Assembly: GCA_002421825.1 (NCBI GenBank)
Contig: DISR01000041.1
Location: 31,502-95,501 of the forward strand
Direction: 5' to 3'
DNA length: 64,000 nucleotides
Source of the DNA: Thiobacillus sp. UBA6205
GTDB lineage: Bacteria; Pseudomonadota; Gammaproteobacteria; Burkholderiales; Thiobacillaceae
Position 1 is the stretch's first letter; each line of letters begins with the position of its first letter. Position numbers and translations under genes: made by a program. Below, in pieces: positions 57,011 to 64,000 of the stretch. A model generated the notes under the pieces. That model saw only the letters and a list, made by a program, of their open reading frames with translations, was not told where the DNA came from and made no database searches.

Positions 57011-59725
57011 ATGAGCCTCAAGGACTGGATAGACAGCAGTGCGCTCAGCGCCGCCAGCACGGCGTTTCTCGAAGAGCATGCGGACATGGTCCCGCCGGAC
57101 TGGCTGGAGCGTCCTTTGGCCGCGGCAGGCGGAGCGCGCGAAACGCTTCCCGAGCGGCTGTTCGAATCCAGGCAGGTCGGCGCCCTGCGCATCATCAATG
57201 CCTACCGCTACCTCGGCGCGCGCCAGGCCGACCTTGACCCGCTCGCGCGCTTCGAGCGCGAAGCGCTGGCCGAACTGACCCCCGAGTACTACGGCATCGG
57301 CCCCGCCGACCTCGAGCAGGAATTCGACACCGGCACGCTCATCGGCCCCGGGCGCGCAAGGCTCGCCGACACCATCGTGCGCCTGAAGCGCATCTACTGC
57401 GGCACCGTCGGGGTCGAGTACATGCATCTCTCCGACGTACCGCGCAAGCGCTGGATACAGGAGCGCATGGAAGGCTCCGACGGCTATTTCCATCACACCC
57501 CCGAACTGAGGAGGCATCTGCTCGGCCGCCTCACCGATTCGGAAACCCTGGAGAAATTCCTGCATACCCGCTATCCCGGGCAGAAGCGTTTCTCGCTCGA
57601 AGGTTCGGAAAGCCTGATCCCGCTGCTCGATACCGTCATCGGCCGCGCCGCCCTGCACGGCGCGCGCGAGGTCGTCATGGGCATGGCGCACCGCGGGCGC
57701 ATCAACGTCCTGAACACCCTGTTCGGCCGCTCGCTCGACAGCCTGTTCGAGGAGCCGGCCAACGGCAGCAAGGAGGGGCCGCTCTCGGGCGACGTGAAAT
57801 ACCACCAGGGCTTTTCCAACGACGTGGCCACGCCCAACGGGCCGGTTCATCTGGCGCTGGCCTTCAATCCCTCGCACCTGGAAATCGTGCACCCGGTGGT
57901 GCGCGGCTCGGTGCGCGCGCGCCAGGACCGCCGCGGCGACGCGACCGGCATCGAGGTGGTGCCGGTGATCCTGCACGGCGATGCCGCGCTCTCCGGCCAG
58001 GGCGTGGTGATGGAAAGCCTCAACATGTCGCAGACGCGCGGCTTCCGCAACGGCGGCGCCGTCCACGTCGTCATCAACAACCAGATCGGCTTCACCACCT
58101 CGGACCCGCGCGACGTGCGCTCCAGCCTGTACTGCACCGACGTCGCCAAGATGGTGGAGGCGCCGGTGTTCCACGTCAACGCCGACGATGCCGATGCCGT
58201 GGCCTGGGTGGCGCAGATGGCGGTCGACTACCGCTATACCTTCCACAAGAACGTGTTCATCGACCTGGTGTGCTTCCGTCGCCACGGCCACAACGAGCAG
58301 GACGAGCCGCTGGTCACCCAGCCGCTCATGTACCGCAAGATACGGGAACATCCCGGCACGCGCGCCAAATATGCGCGGCGCCTGGTCGAGGAGGGCGTGC
58401 TGCGCGAGGGCGAAGATGCGGCCATGGTCGATGCCAGCCGTGCCAGGCTCGAACGCGGCGAAAGCCTGAGCCCGCCCGCCCCCGCGGATTTCCCCCAGGT
58501 CTTTGCCACCAACTGGAGCCGCTTCCGAGGCGGTGACATCAGCCTCCCGGCGGATACCGGCGTGGCATCGGAGGACCTCAAGCGCCTGGGCGAGCGCATT
58601 ACCCAGGTGCCGCAAGGCTTCGGCCTGCACGACCGCCTGGCCAAGGCGGTGGCCGACCGCAGGAAAATGATCGCCGGCGAGCAGCCGCTCGACTGGGGCA
58701 TGGCCGAGAATCTCGCCTATGCCAGCCTGCTCGACAAGGGCGTCAACGTGCGCCTCACCGGCCAGGATGCGCGCCGCGGCACCTTCTTCCATCGCCATGC
58801 CGTGTGGCACGACCAGAACCGCAAGCTGCGCACCGAGGGCGTATACGTGCCGCTAGAACACCTGCACGAGCGCCAGGGCAACTTCACCGTGATCGATTCG
58901 CTGCTGTCGGAAGAGGCCGTGCTCGCCTATGAATACGGCTACGCCACCGCCGAACCGGACACCCTGGTGCTGTGGGAGGCGCAATTCGGCGATTTCGCCA
59001 ACGGCGCGCAGGTCGTGATCGACCAGTTCATCTCCAGCGGCGAGGCCAAGTGGGGGCGGCTGTGCGGGCTTGTCATGCTGCTGCCGCACGGTTACGAAGG
59101 GCAGGGGCCGGAGCATTCCTCGGGCAGGATCGAACGTTTCATGCAGATGTCAGCGCAGAACAACTGGCAGGTGTGCGTGCCCACGCTGCCTTCGCAGATT
59201 TTCCATCTGCTGCGGCGCCAGATCGTGCGTCCGGTGCGCAAGCCGCTGGTGGTGTTCACGCCCAAGAGCCTGCTCCGGCACCCGCAGGCCGTGTCCTCCC
59301 TGCAGGACCTGGCCGCAGGCGGCTTCCAGGCCGTGATCGACGACCCGGACGCGCCGCGCGATGCCAGGCGCGTCGTGGTGTGCTCCGGCAAGCTGTATTA
59401 CGAACTCCATGCCGCGCGCGGCGGGCGCCGCGACGTGGCGCTGGTGCGCATCGAGCAGCTCTATCCTTTCCCGGAAGACAGCCTGCGTGAAGTGCTGGCC
59501 GCCTATCCGAACGCGAACGCGTCCATCTGGGCACAGGAGGAACCGATGAACCAGGGCGCCTGGTATTCGATCTGGCACCACCTGAACCGTTGCGTGCCCG
59601 ACGACAGAAGATTCCGCCATGTGGGGCGCGAGGCCGCCGCCGCGCCGGCCTCCGGCTATCCTTCGCGCCACAAGGCAGAGCAGGCTGCACTGATCAACGA
59701 AGCGCTGGGGAGCGATGCCGGATGA
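57011..59725 (+). CDS. sucA: 2-oxoglutarate dehydrogenase E1 component
   Basis: The 904-residue ThDP enzyme decarboxylates 2-oxoglutarate and passes the succinyl group to SucB. It contains [17 protein letters not shown], the ThDP-binding region near [14 protein letters not shown] with [14 protein letters not shown], and the C-terminal [20 protein letters not shown]. The length is close to the family (about 930 in E. coli). The stop overlaps sucB by 4 nt. Confidence 0.96.
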   Translation: MSLKDWIDSSALSAASTAFLEEHADMVPPDWLERPLAAAGGARETLPERLFESRQVGALRIINAYRYLGARQADLDPLARFEREALAELTPEYYGIGPADLEQEFDTGTLIGPGRARLADTIVRLKRIYCGTVGVEYMHLSDVPRKRWIQERMEGSDGYFHHTPELRRHLLGRLTDSETLEKFLHTRYPGQKRFSLEGSESLIPLLDTVIGRAALHGAREVVMGMAHRGRINVLNTLFGRSLDSLFEEPANGSKEGPLSGDVKYHQGFSNDVATPNGPVHLALAFNPSHLEIVHPVVRGSVRARQDRRGDATGIEVVPVILHGDAALSGQGVVMESLNMSQTRGFRNGGAVHVVINNQIGFTTSDPRDVRSSLYCTDVAKMVEAPVFHVNADDADAVAWVAQMAVDYRYTFHKNVFIDLVCFRRHGHNEQDEPLVTQPLMYRKIREHPGTRAKYARRLVEEGVLREGEDAAMVDASRARLERGESLSPPAPADFPQVFATNWSRFRGGDISLPADTGVASEDLKRLGERITQVPQGFGLHDRLAKAVADRRKMIAGEQPLDWGMAENLAYASLLDKGVNVRLTGQDARRGTFFHRHAVWHDQNRKLRTEGVYVPLEHLHERQGNFTVIDSLLSEEAVLAYEYGYATAEPDTLVLWEAQFGDFANGAQVVIDQFISSGEAKWGRLCGLVMLLPHGYEGQGPEHSSGRIERFMQMSAQNNWQVCVPTLPSQIFHLLRRQIVRPVRKPLVVFTPKSLLRHPQAVSSLQDLAAGGFQAVIDDPDAPRDARRVVVCSGKLYYELHAARGGRRDVALVRIEQLYPFPEDSLREVLAAYPNANASIWAQEEPMNQGAWYSIWHHLNRCVPDDRRFRHVGREAAAAPASGYPSRHKAEQAALINEALGSDAG

Positions 59726-60924
59726 AGATCGAGATCAAGGCGCCCGAGCTGTCCGAATCCATTACCACCGGCACCCTGCTGGCCTGGCGCAGGCAGGCGG
59801 GCGAAAAAGTCCTGCGCGACGAAACCATTATCGACATCGAAACCGACAAGGTCATTCTCGAAGTGGCTGCACCCGCCGACGGCGTGCTCATCGAACAGCG
59901 CCACGCCGAGGGCGACACGGTGAAGGCCGGAGAAGTGCTGGCGGTGATCGAAACCGAAGGGGCGGCGGCCGTCGAGCCGGCGCCGGTCAAACAAACCGAA
60001 AAAGTGGCCGAGACGGTGCCCGCCGCTGCGCCTGTTCAATCCCAACCACAAACGCGCTCCGTCGAACTTTCTGCCCTCTCCCTTGACGGGAGAGGGCAGG
60101 GTGAGGGTGGAAGTGCGAAAAAAACAGCCCAGCCCCCCGGCCCGCCCAAGTCCGAAACCCGCCCCGCCAAACCGGTGCCCGACAGCGGCCCGCACCGCAA
60201 GAAGCTGCCGGTGGCGGAAAAGGAGGGCAGGGAACGGCGCGTGTCCATGTCGCGCCTGCGCCAGCGCATCGCCGAGCGCCTGGTGTCCGCCCAGCACACC
60301 GCCGCCATCCTCACCACTTTCAACGAAGCCAGCATGCAGCCGGTCAACGAGCTGCGCCAGCGCTTCAAGGCCGAGTTCGAGACGCGCCACGGCGTCAAGC
60401 TGGGCTACATGTCCTTCTTCGTGCGCGCGGTGTGCGATGCGCTGAAGCAGTTCCCCGTGCTGAACGCCTCCATCGACGGCGAGGACATCGTTTATCACGA
60501 CTACTACGACATCGGCATTGCCGTGTCCACCCCGCGCGGCCTGGTCGTGCCCATCCTGCGCGATGCCGAGCGCCTGTCCTTCGCCGAAATCGAGCAAGGC
60601 ATCGCCGACTTCGCCGCGCGCGCGCAGACCGGCGCGCTTAACATCGACGAACTCACCGGCGGCACCTTCTCCATTACCAACGGCGGGGTGTTCGGCTCGC
60701 TGCTCTCCACGCCCATCCTCAATCCGCCGCAGTCCGGCATCCTCGGCATGCACAAGATCCAGGAGCGCCCCGTGGCCGAGAACGGCCAGGTCGTCATCCG
60801 CCCCATGATGTATCTCGCGCTGTCCTACGACCACCGCCTCATCGACGGCAAGGATGCGGTGCAATTCCTGGCCGCGGTCAAGACGGCGCTGGAAGAGCCG
60901 GACAGGCTGCTGCTGGAGGTTTGA
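59722..60924 (+). CDS. sucB: 2-oxoglutarate dehydrogenase E2 component (no visible E3-binding domain)
   Basis: The 400-residue succinyltransferase begins with a lipoyl domain (about 1-78) with the lipoyl Lys43 in [11 protein letters not shown] long linker (about 80-172) follows, then the catalytic domain (about 172-400) with the His-Asp site in [18 protein letters not shown]. In E2 proteins a peripheral-subunit-binding domain of about 35 residues lies between these parts; none can be recognised here. The linker instead has Pro/Lys-rich low-complexity sequence and, at about 115-130, residues encoded by an inverted hairpin repeat ([11 protein letters not shown]). ATG 59722 overlaps sucA. No E3 gene follows in the window. 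Confidence 0.93.
   Translation: MKIEIKAPELSESITTGTLLAWRRQAGEKVLRDETIIDIETDKVILEVAAPADGVLIEQRHAEGDTVKAGEVLAVIETEGAAAVEPAPVKQTEKVAETVPAAAPVQSQPQTRSVELSALSLDGRGQGEGGSAKKTAQPPGPPKSETRPAKPVPDSGPHRKKLPVAEKEGRERRVSMSRLRQRIAERLVSAQHTAAILTTFNEASMQPVNELRQRFKAEFETRHGVKLGYMSFFVRAVCDALKQFPVLNASIDGEDIVYHDYYDIGIAVSTPRGLVVPILRDAERLSFAEIEQGIADFAARAQTGALNIDELTGGTFSITNGGVFGSLLSTPILNPPQSGILGMHKIQERPVAENGQVVIRPMMYLALSYDHRLIDGKDAVQFLAAVKTALEEPDRLLLEV
60072..60098. repeat. Hairpin repeat inside the sucB linker
   Basis: TGCCCTCTCCC (60072-60082) pairs perfectly with GGGAGAGGGCA (60088-60098), followed by GGGTGAGGG. The same kind of sequence occurs in the DUF559 inverted repeats. It keeps the reading frame. Confidence 0.85.
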
Positions 60925-61020
60925 GTTTCCGCCGACTCATCGAGCGGCCATGATTGCATGCCGCATCTCCACCATGCCCGCATCACCGAAGACACGGCGC
61001 GCCACGGCGCAATGCGCGGT

Positions 61021-61164
61021 ACTGCGAAGATGCCCGCGAATTGGCCGCCGGCACCCGCAAAGGCCGGCGCTGCAAACCGGATTCGATGCCGGCCGCTCCG
61101 CACTCGGGTGTTCATGCGCCTTGGGGTCATTTCCCGGGCCGGCCTGGTGAATTGTCCGGGCTAG
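61021..61164. repeat. Dispersed intergenic repeat, family A, copy 3
   Basis: It aligns with 43557-43700 over its whole length (ATTGGCCGCCGG, GCAAAGGCCGGCG, GGATTCGATGCCG, GTTCATGCGCCTT, TGTCCGGGCTAG). The left terminal repeat seen at dnaE is missing. The last bases CTAG provide the stop codon of the neighbouring minus-strand gene. Confidence 0.8.
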
Positions 61165-61916
61165 GGTTCAGGGTGGGGCAGGTCCCGCTCGACTGCCGTG
61201 CCAGGCCGTGCTCGCACGAGTTCCTCCAGATGAGGCAGAAGCTCGCAATGTTTCTGGACATGGAAAATGTAGCGCGGCACCTCCTGTCCGGTAGTCTGGG
61301 CCATGAAGGGTTCGCCCCAGAAGCTGAGCAGCGCTTCGGGCCCGCCGCCCGCCTGGCTGTCGGCCAGGATGTAGGAAACCGTCCGGCTCAATTTATGCCA
61401 GCGCGGCTCCCTAACCTTTGCGTGACCGGAACAGGAGGCGATTCTGGGTTGTATGTCCCGCTGCCATAATTCCTTCTGGCTTTCGTCAAGAACGAACTGG
61501 ATCGAAGTGACCATGGGATTATCCACCGCCGGCCGCAGCAAAGCGTCAAAGAGGGGTGGGGACTTATACATCGAGAGGCACACGTTGAACCAGATGGTTT
61601 CGCCGCTCATGTTGCGGAGGAACTGCTCGTTTGCCGTGCGCAGGCGGCGCGGGCCAATCAGGATCACATCCGGCTCCAATGCCGCCCGCATCTTGTCGAC
61701 CGCAAGGGCGGTCCTGTCCACCTGCTCGGCGGTCACTTCGTTGTTTCTCGAGTGGCGCATGAAGTTGATGAAGAGCAGCCCCATCAACGCAAGAACGATA
61801 GGCAGGATCACATGCTCGTCGACTATGTGGAGCAAATGCAGCGCAATAGCGGCAACAGCAGCTATGATCCCCGCGATTGCATCCCATTCCAGGTTGAGGA
61901 AACGTTTTAGTTTCAT
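61161..61916 (-). CDS. Hypothetical membrane-anchored protein, 251 aa
   Basis: The N-terminus has two closely spaced membrane helices (IAGIIAAVAAIALHLLHIV and HVILPIVLALMGLLFINFM). A cytoplasmic domain of about 190 residues follows, starting with a short helix (DRTALAVDKMRAAL) and then VILIGPRRLRTANEQFLRNMS and VTSIQFVLDESQKELWQRDI. This layout recalls proteins with a degenerate phospholipase-D-like or signalling domain, but no family is recognised. The stop codon lies in a family A repeat. It stands alone next to the cassette array. Confidence 0.7.
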   Translation of the reverse strand: MKLKRFLNLEWDAIAGIIAAVAAIALHLLHIVDEHVILPIVLALMGLLFINFMRHSRNNEVTAEQVDRTALAVDKMRAALEPDVILIGPRRLRTANEQFLRNMSGETIWFNVCLSMYKSPPLFDALLRPAVDNPMVTSIQFVLDESQKELWQRDIQPRIASCSGHAKVREPRWHKLSRTVSYILADSQAGGGPEALLSFWGEPFMAQTTGQEVPRYIFHVQKHCELLPHLEELVRARPGTAVERDLPHPEP

Positions 61917-62121
61917 ATGCCAGACTTTTCGGGCCTATTGAATATTCGCTCTTTCATCGGTACGTCATTGTGGCAGGGAGTGCGATATAAGGCCATGACC
62001 ATTGCCCATGGCGACTCGAATCACGGCCCCAATCTGTGAATGGGGCGACGCAGACCCGCCGCGGGCAAAACGCTGGAGCTGGTAATGCCGCGTCGAGGCC
62101 TTCGTCGGCTGACGCTCTGTG
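61917..62121. other. Junction between chromosome and cassette array
   Basis: No gene, attC site or insertion sequence end can be seen here. The promoter of the 251-aa gene must lie in this stretch on the minus strand. Confidence 0.35.
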
Positions 62122-62577
62122 TCAGCCATACATTGTCTTCCCTGCGGAGAACTTGCGAATCATGCCGATTTCTTCCTCTGGTATTCCAAGTGATTCAAGA
62201 AAGTCCTGGGCCGAATCTAGGCGATCTTTATACCTTTCCCGGCGCGCAGCGGTCAGTTCCGGTTTTAGGGCATGCTGCTTTTTCTCATATGCACGCTTAC
62301 ATTCACGACACGAGTTGCGCAAACCACCCTGAGGATTGTGCCCAAAGAATTCCGCCGTGGCGGGCTTACCTATGGAGATGCCCAACTTGTTTGCGTTTGA
62401 GAGCGCCCGTTTAATCATCCAATACGCTTCGTCGAAGAGGTTGAGGCTGATTACATCTTCGCTCTCTTTTCCGTGGTGTTTTAGAGCGTTACGAGCAGTG
62501 TTCCATTCGTTGAATATTTCGTTCTTCGGGCGATTTGGCTGTTCACAAGGGCGGAGTTGGCGGCCCACGCGCAGCAA
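62122..62577 (-). pseudogene. Chimeric cassette ORF: helical fragment joined to HNH-type zinc ribbon
   Basis: The 151-codon frame has no ATG near its start (TTG at 62577). The first half (NEWNTARNALKHHGKE, EAYWMIKRALSNANKLG) looks like the C-terminal end of a HEPN-like helical protein. The second half (GKPATAEFFGHNPQGGLRNSCRECKRAYEKKQ) looks like the zinc-ribbon start of HNH-endonuclease-type proteins, but lacks its first Cys pair. Two partial genes therefore appear to be joined. Both family assignments are from general resemblance. Confidence 0.45.
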
Positions 62578-62580
62578 GAG

Positions 62581-62679
62581 TCAAATGGGCGCTTCCACCT
62601 CTACATGTACACCGACGAAAACGTTAAAACCCGGAAGGGTCAAGCTCAGCAACATTTGAGTCTGATTATCGGTAGTCAT
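62581..62679 (-). pseudogene. Truncated cassette ORF sharing its start with the next cassette
   Basis: ATG 62677-62679 with GGAGCG upstream opens a frame of 32 codons. The first 13 residues (MTTDNQTQMLLSL) are identical to those of the 203-aa cassette gene; it then diverges and stops at 62581-62583. It is probably a remnant. Confidence 0.5.
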
Positions 62680-62708
62680 GATCACGCTCCGTTAATGCGC
62701 TCTAACGT
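62641..62708. repeat. 68-bp direct repeat, copy 1
   Basis: These bases are identical to 63591-63658. The repeat covers the cassette-side end of an attC, the ribosome site and the first 13 codons of the following ORF. Confidence 0.95.
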
Positions 62709-62768
62709 GGAGTTGAGCGGCCTGCGCGGCTTTTCGCGCAGGTCCGCTCGAACGCAGGGTTAGAGCGC
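62697..62768 (-). other. attC recombination site (integron cassette)
   Basis: The outer arms GCGCTCTAAC (62697-62706) and GTTAGAGCGC (62759-62768) are perfect inverted copies and carry the attC core GTT/AAC. The inner arms GTTGAGCGG (62712-62720) and CCGCTCGAAC (62744-62753) pair with one unpaired base, as attC L boxes do. The centre is a hairpin, CCTGCGCG / CGCGCAGG. The stop codon of the 85-aa cassette gene lies inside it. Confidence 0.88.
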
Positions 62769-63017
62769 ATTTAGCTGAAACCGAAACACGGTGTTGGCAC
62801 CATTCAACGGCCCTTCTACTCCCACGCGGCGGACGTTATTAGTTTCTGAAAACACTGTTGCCCCTATCGCAGAACAGACCAACGGCATTCTATTCTTGTA
62901 GCCCATAGCCTCATGAACATCACCGGCACGTATGGAAATTTCATTCTTCCCGGCAACACGCGCCGGCTGGATATAGTGACGAGCGCAATAAGCTCTAACT
63001 TCGGCAGCGTGGCTCAA
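62760..63017 (-). CDS. Cassette-encoded protein, 85 aa, TTG start
   Basis: The start is TTG 63015-63017, immediately after the TAA of the upstream gene, with AAGGAG 6 nt before it, so initiation here is credible and coupled. The product is soluble and basic: EVRAYCARHYIQPARVAGKN, IRAGDVHEAMGYKNRMPLVCSAIG, then RVGVEGPLNGANTVFRF. The compact fold with two Cys resembles short proteins and C-terminal domains found in many mobile or cassette contexts, but I cannot name a function. The stop lies in the attC. Confidence 0.7.
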   Translation of the reverse strand: MSHAAEVRAYCARHYIQPARVAGKNEISIRAGDVHEAMGYKNRMPLVCSAIGATVFSETNNVRRVGVEGPLNGANTVFRFQLNAL

Positions 63018-63629
63018 TTACGTCTCCTTCCATGAGCTAATTTGGTAGCAGTCGACGGAGGCCCAGCGAACTGCCATAGATTGACCTTCTACTTCCACCC
63101 AAACGAACTCATCGTCGTTATGAATGAAACCAATTGGCGCCGTTACAGAAGCGATTCCATCGGAAATCTGTTTCCGAGATATGTTGTACTGTTGAACCGC
63201 CTGTCCCTTCTCAATGAAACCCAACGGATTTAGATCGACTTGAAAGTCTGCGACTTGGTTTGCTTTCCAAGTAGCGGGGTTCGGTCGATGGATTCCGGCA
63301 ATTTCCGATATAGCGAAATATCTTCCTCTGGTATTCAACTGCTCCTGCTTTACGACTGCCTGCTTCAAGAATTCGATGCCTTCCTTCATTTTTGAGTTGG
63401 AGATGAAAGATTCGGCTAAGCCAAGAAGGGTGGCGCCACCGATTACCCATCCGGGTGACCCCCAAAAACCAAGTCCAGTCGAAAAACCGGCCAACTTCTC
63501 GTGCGCTTTAGCCTTCAGCGCAAACACTTGTTGGAGTTCTGGCTCGGGAAATAACATTACGCGACTTACAACGAGGCGTTTCCCCGATGGCAAGCTCAGC
63601 AACATTTGAGTCTGATTATCGGTAGTCAT
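63018..63629 (-). CDS. Cassette-encoded hypothetical protein, 203 aa
   Basis: ATG 63627-63629 has GGAGCG upstream; the first codons are in the 68-bp repeat. Visible features are an N-terminal LPSGKRLVVSRVMLFPEPELQQVF, a hydrophobic, Gly-rich stretch (GLGFWGSPGWVIGGATLLGLAE) that may be a membrane-associated hairpin, and a C-terminal part with DDEFVWVEVEGQSMAVRWASVDCY. No family is recognised. The base composition is lower in GC than the chromosome. It is followed directly by the 85-aa gene, forming a two-gene cassette. Confidence 0.7.
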   Translation of the reverse strand: MTTDNQTQMLLSLPSGKRLVVSRVMLFPEPELQQVFALKAKAHEKLAGFSTGLGFWGSPGWVIGGATLLGLAESFISNSKMKEGIEFLKQAVVKQEQLNTRGRYFAISEIAGIHRPNPATWKANQVADFQVDLNPLGFIEKGQAVQQYNISRKQISDGIASVTAPIGFIHNDDEFVWVEVEGQSMAVRWASVDCYQISSWKET

Positions 63630-63658
63630 GATCACGCTCCGTTAATGCGCTCTAACGT
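63591..63658. repeat. 68-bp direct repeat, copy 2
   Basis: This is identical to 62641-62708; it marks the start of the two-gene cassette. Confidence 0.95.
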
Positions 63659-63734
63659 TCAAGGTAAGGGGCGCGCCGCTTGCGGCGCGTCCCAGCGACC
63701 GAAGGGAGCGAACTTGACCGCCCAGTTAGAGCGC
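63647..63734 (-). other. attC recombination site (integron cassette)
   Basis: The outer arms GCGCTCTAAC (63647-63656) and GTTAGAGCGC (63725-63734) are perfect inverted copies. The inner GTTCAAGGT and GAACTTGAC partly pair, and a GGCGCGCCGC / GCGGCGCGTCC hairpin is central. It differs in the middle from the other attC, as expected for separate cassettes. Confidence 0.88.
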
Positions 63735-64000
63735 TCACGGTAGGATTTCAATTGGGGTTCCCTCCTTAACGAGCGCCCACACAATATCCATGTCCTTGTT
63801 AGGAAGGGCTACACAACCATTTGTCCAATTGAAGCGTTGGCTGATGAAAGACAGCCAGCCCAAGCCGTTTTTTTGGCCGTGAATCATAATGTCACCGCCT
63901 GGCTTAACGCCACGCGATTTGGCCAAAGCGATGTCTTTGGCATTTGGGTATGAGATGTGGATGGCTCTGTAGAAAGTGACCTTCCCCTTGTTTTTCGTCT
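63735..64000 (-). CDS. L,D-transpeptidase (YkuD) domain protein, 5' end outside window
   Basis: The frame enters from the right edge and ends at 63735; about 88 codons are visible. It shows ISYPNAKDIALAKSRG, GGDIMIHGQ and FNWTNGCVALPNKDMD, with the His-Gly and the catalytic Cys in NGC, and ends EGTPIEILP. This is the catalytic core of YafK/YkuD-type L,D-transpeptidases, which cross-link or attach proteins to peptidoglycan. The N-terminus is cut off by the window. An attC follows its stop, so it is probably a cassette gene. Confidence 0.85.
   Translation of the reverse strand, partial: TKNKGKVTFYRAIHISYPNAKDIALAKSRGVKPGGDIMIHGQKNGLGWLSFISQRFNWTNGCVALPNKDMDIVWALVKEGTPIEILP

Noticed and set aside
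61165..61941. Plus-strand frames opposite the 251-aa membrane protein gene
   Set aside because: The minus-strand frame has two plausible membrane helices and one long frame; the plus-strand frames are broken and featureless.

Overview
The window is GC-rich, gene-dense chromosome from a betaproteobacterium. It most resembles a chemolithoautotrophic sulfur- or iron-oxidising member of the Nitrosomonadales (Sulfuricella/Gallionella-type). This is an inference from gene content. The main clues are a QmoA-QmoB-HdrC-HdrB cluster (normally the electron-transfer partner of APS reductase), a PPi-dependent phosphofructokinase beside a membrane pyrophosphatase, the ExbB-ExbD-LpxK-Trm112-KdsB envelope order, and a his operon running into tatABC. 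No rRNA, tRNA or CRISPR array was seen.

Layout. Bases 1-13482 are mostly minus-strand: a DUF302 protein (cut by the window edge), a hybrid sensor kinase, a DUF523 protein, a PhzF-like protein, a GST, rnk, ybaK and a large secreted protein with C-terminal PDG repeats. miaA is on plus, then SirB2 and xseA on minus. Bases 13969-29930 are plus-strand: exbB/exbD, lpxK, Trm112, kdsB, adk, pfp, hppA, yceI, ppa, a phosphoesterase and qmoAB-hdrCB. A Fur-family regulator on minus precedes hisDCBHAFIE, a HIT protein, tatABC, amt and dnaE (30652-43539). A minus block follows (acyP, metG, a PNPOx-like flavoprotein, a nucleotidyltransferase with a small partner, acnA). A plus block of TCA genes comes next (malic enzyme, sdhCDAB, a chimeric sdhE, gltA, sucA, sucB). 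The last 2 kb, lower in GC, is a minus-strand array of integron gene cassettes with two clear attC sites; it runs off the right end.

How the genes work together. acnA, maeB, sdh, gltA and sucAB make up a large part of the TCA cycle. Pfp, HppA, Ppa and Adk together handle PPi and adenylates, consistent with an energy-limited autotroph. QmoAB-HdrCB would move electrons between the quinone or thiol pool and APS reductase, whose genes are not in view.

Most unusual points. (1) A DUF559 nuclease-like gene bounded by perfect 117-bp inverted repeats sits between sdhB and sdhE. Its frame reads through a 33-bp tandem repeat into SdhE, giving a DUF559-SdhE fusion ORF. (2) The gene cassette array has two cassettes that share an identical 68-bp start. 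(3) SucB has no recognisable E3-binding domain and carries an in-frame hairpin repeat in its linker. (4) Several dispersed intergenic repeat families are present, one with terminal inverted repeats. (5) A possible anti-Shine-Dalgarno small RNA lies between dnaE and acyP.
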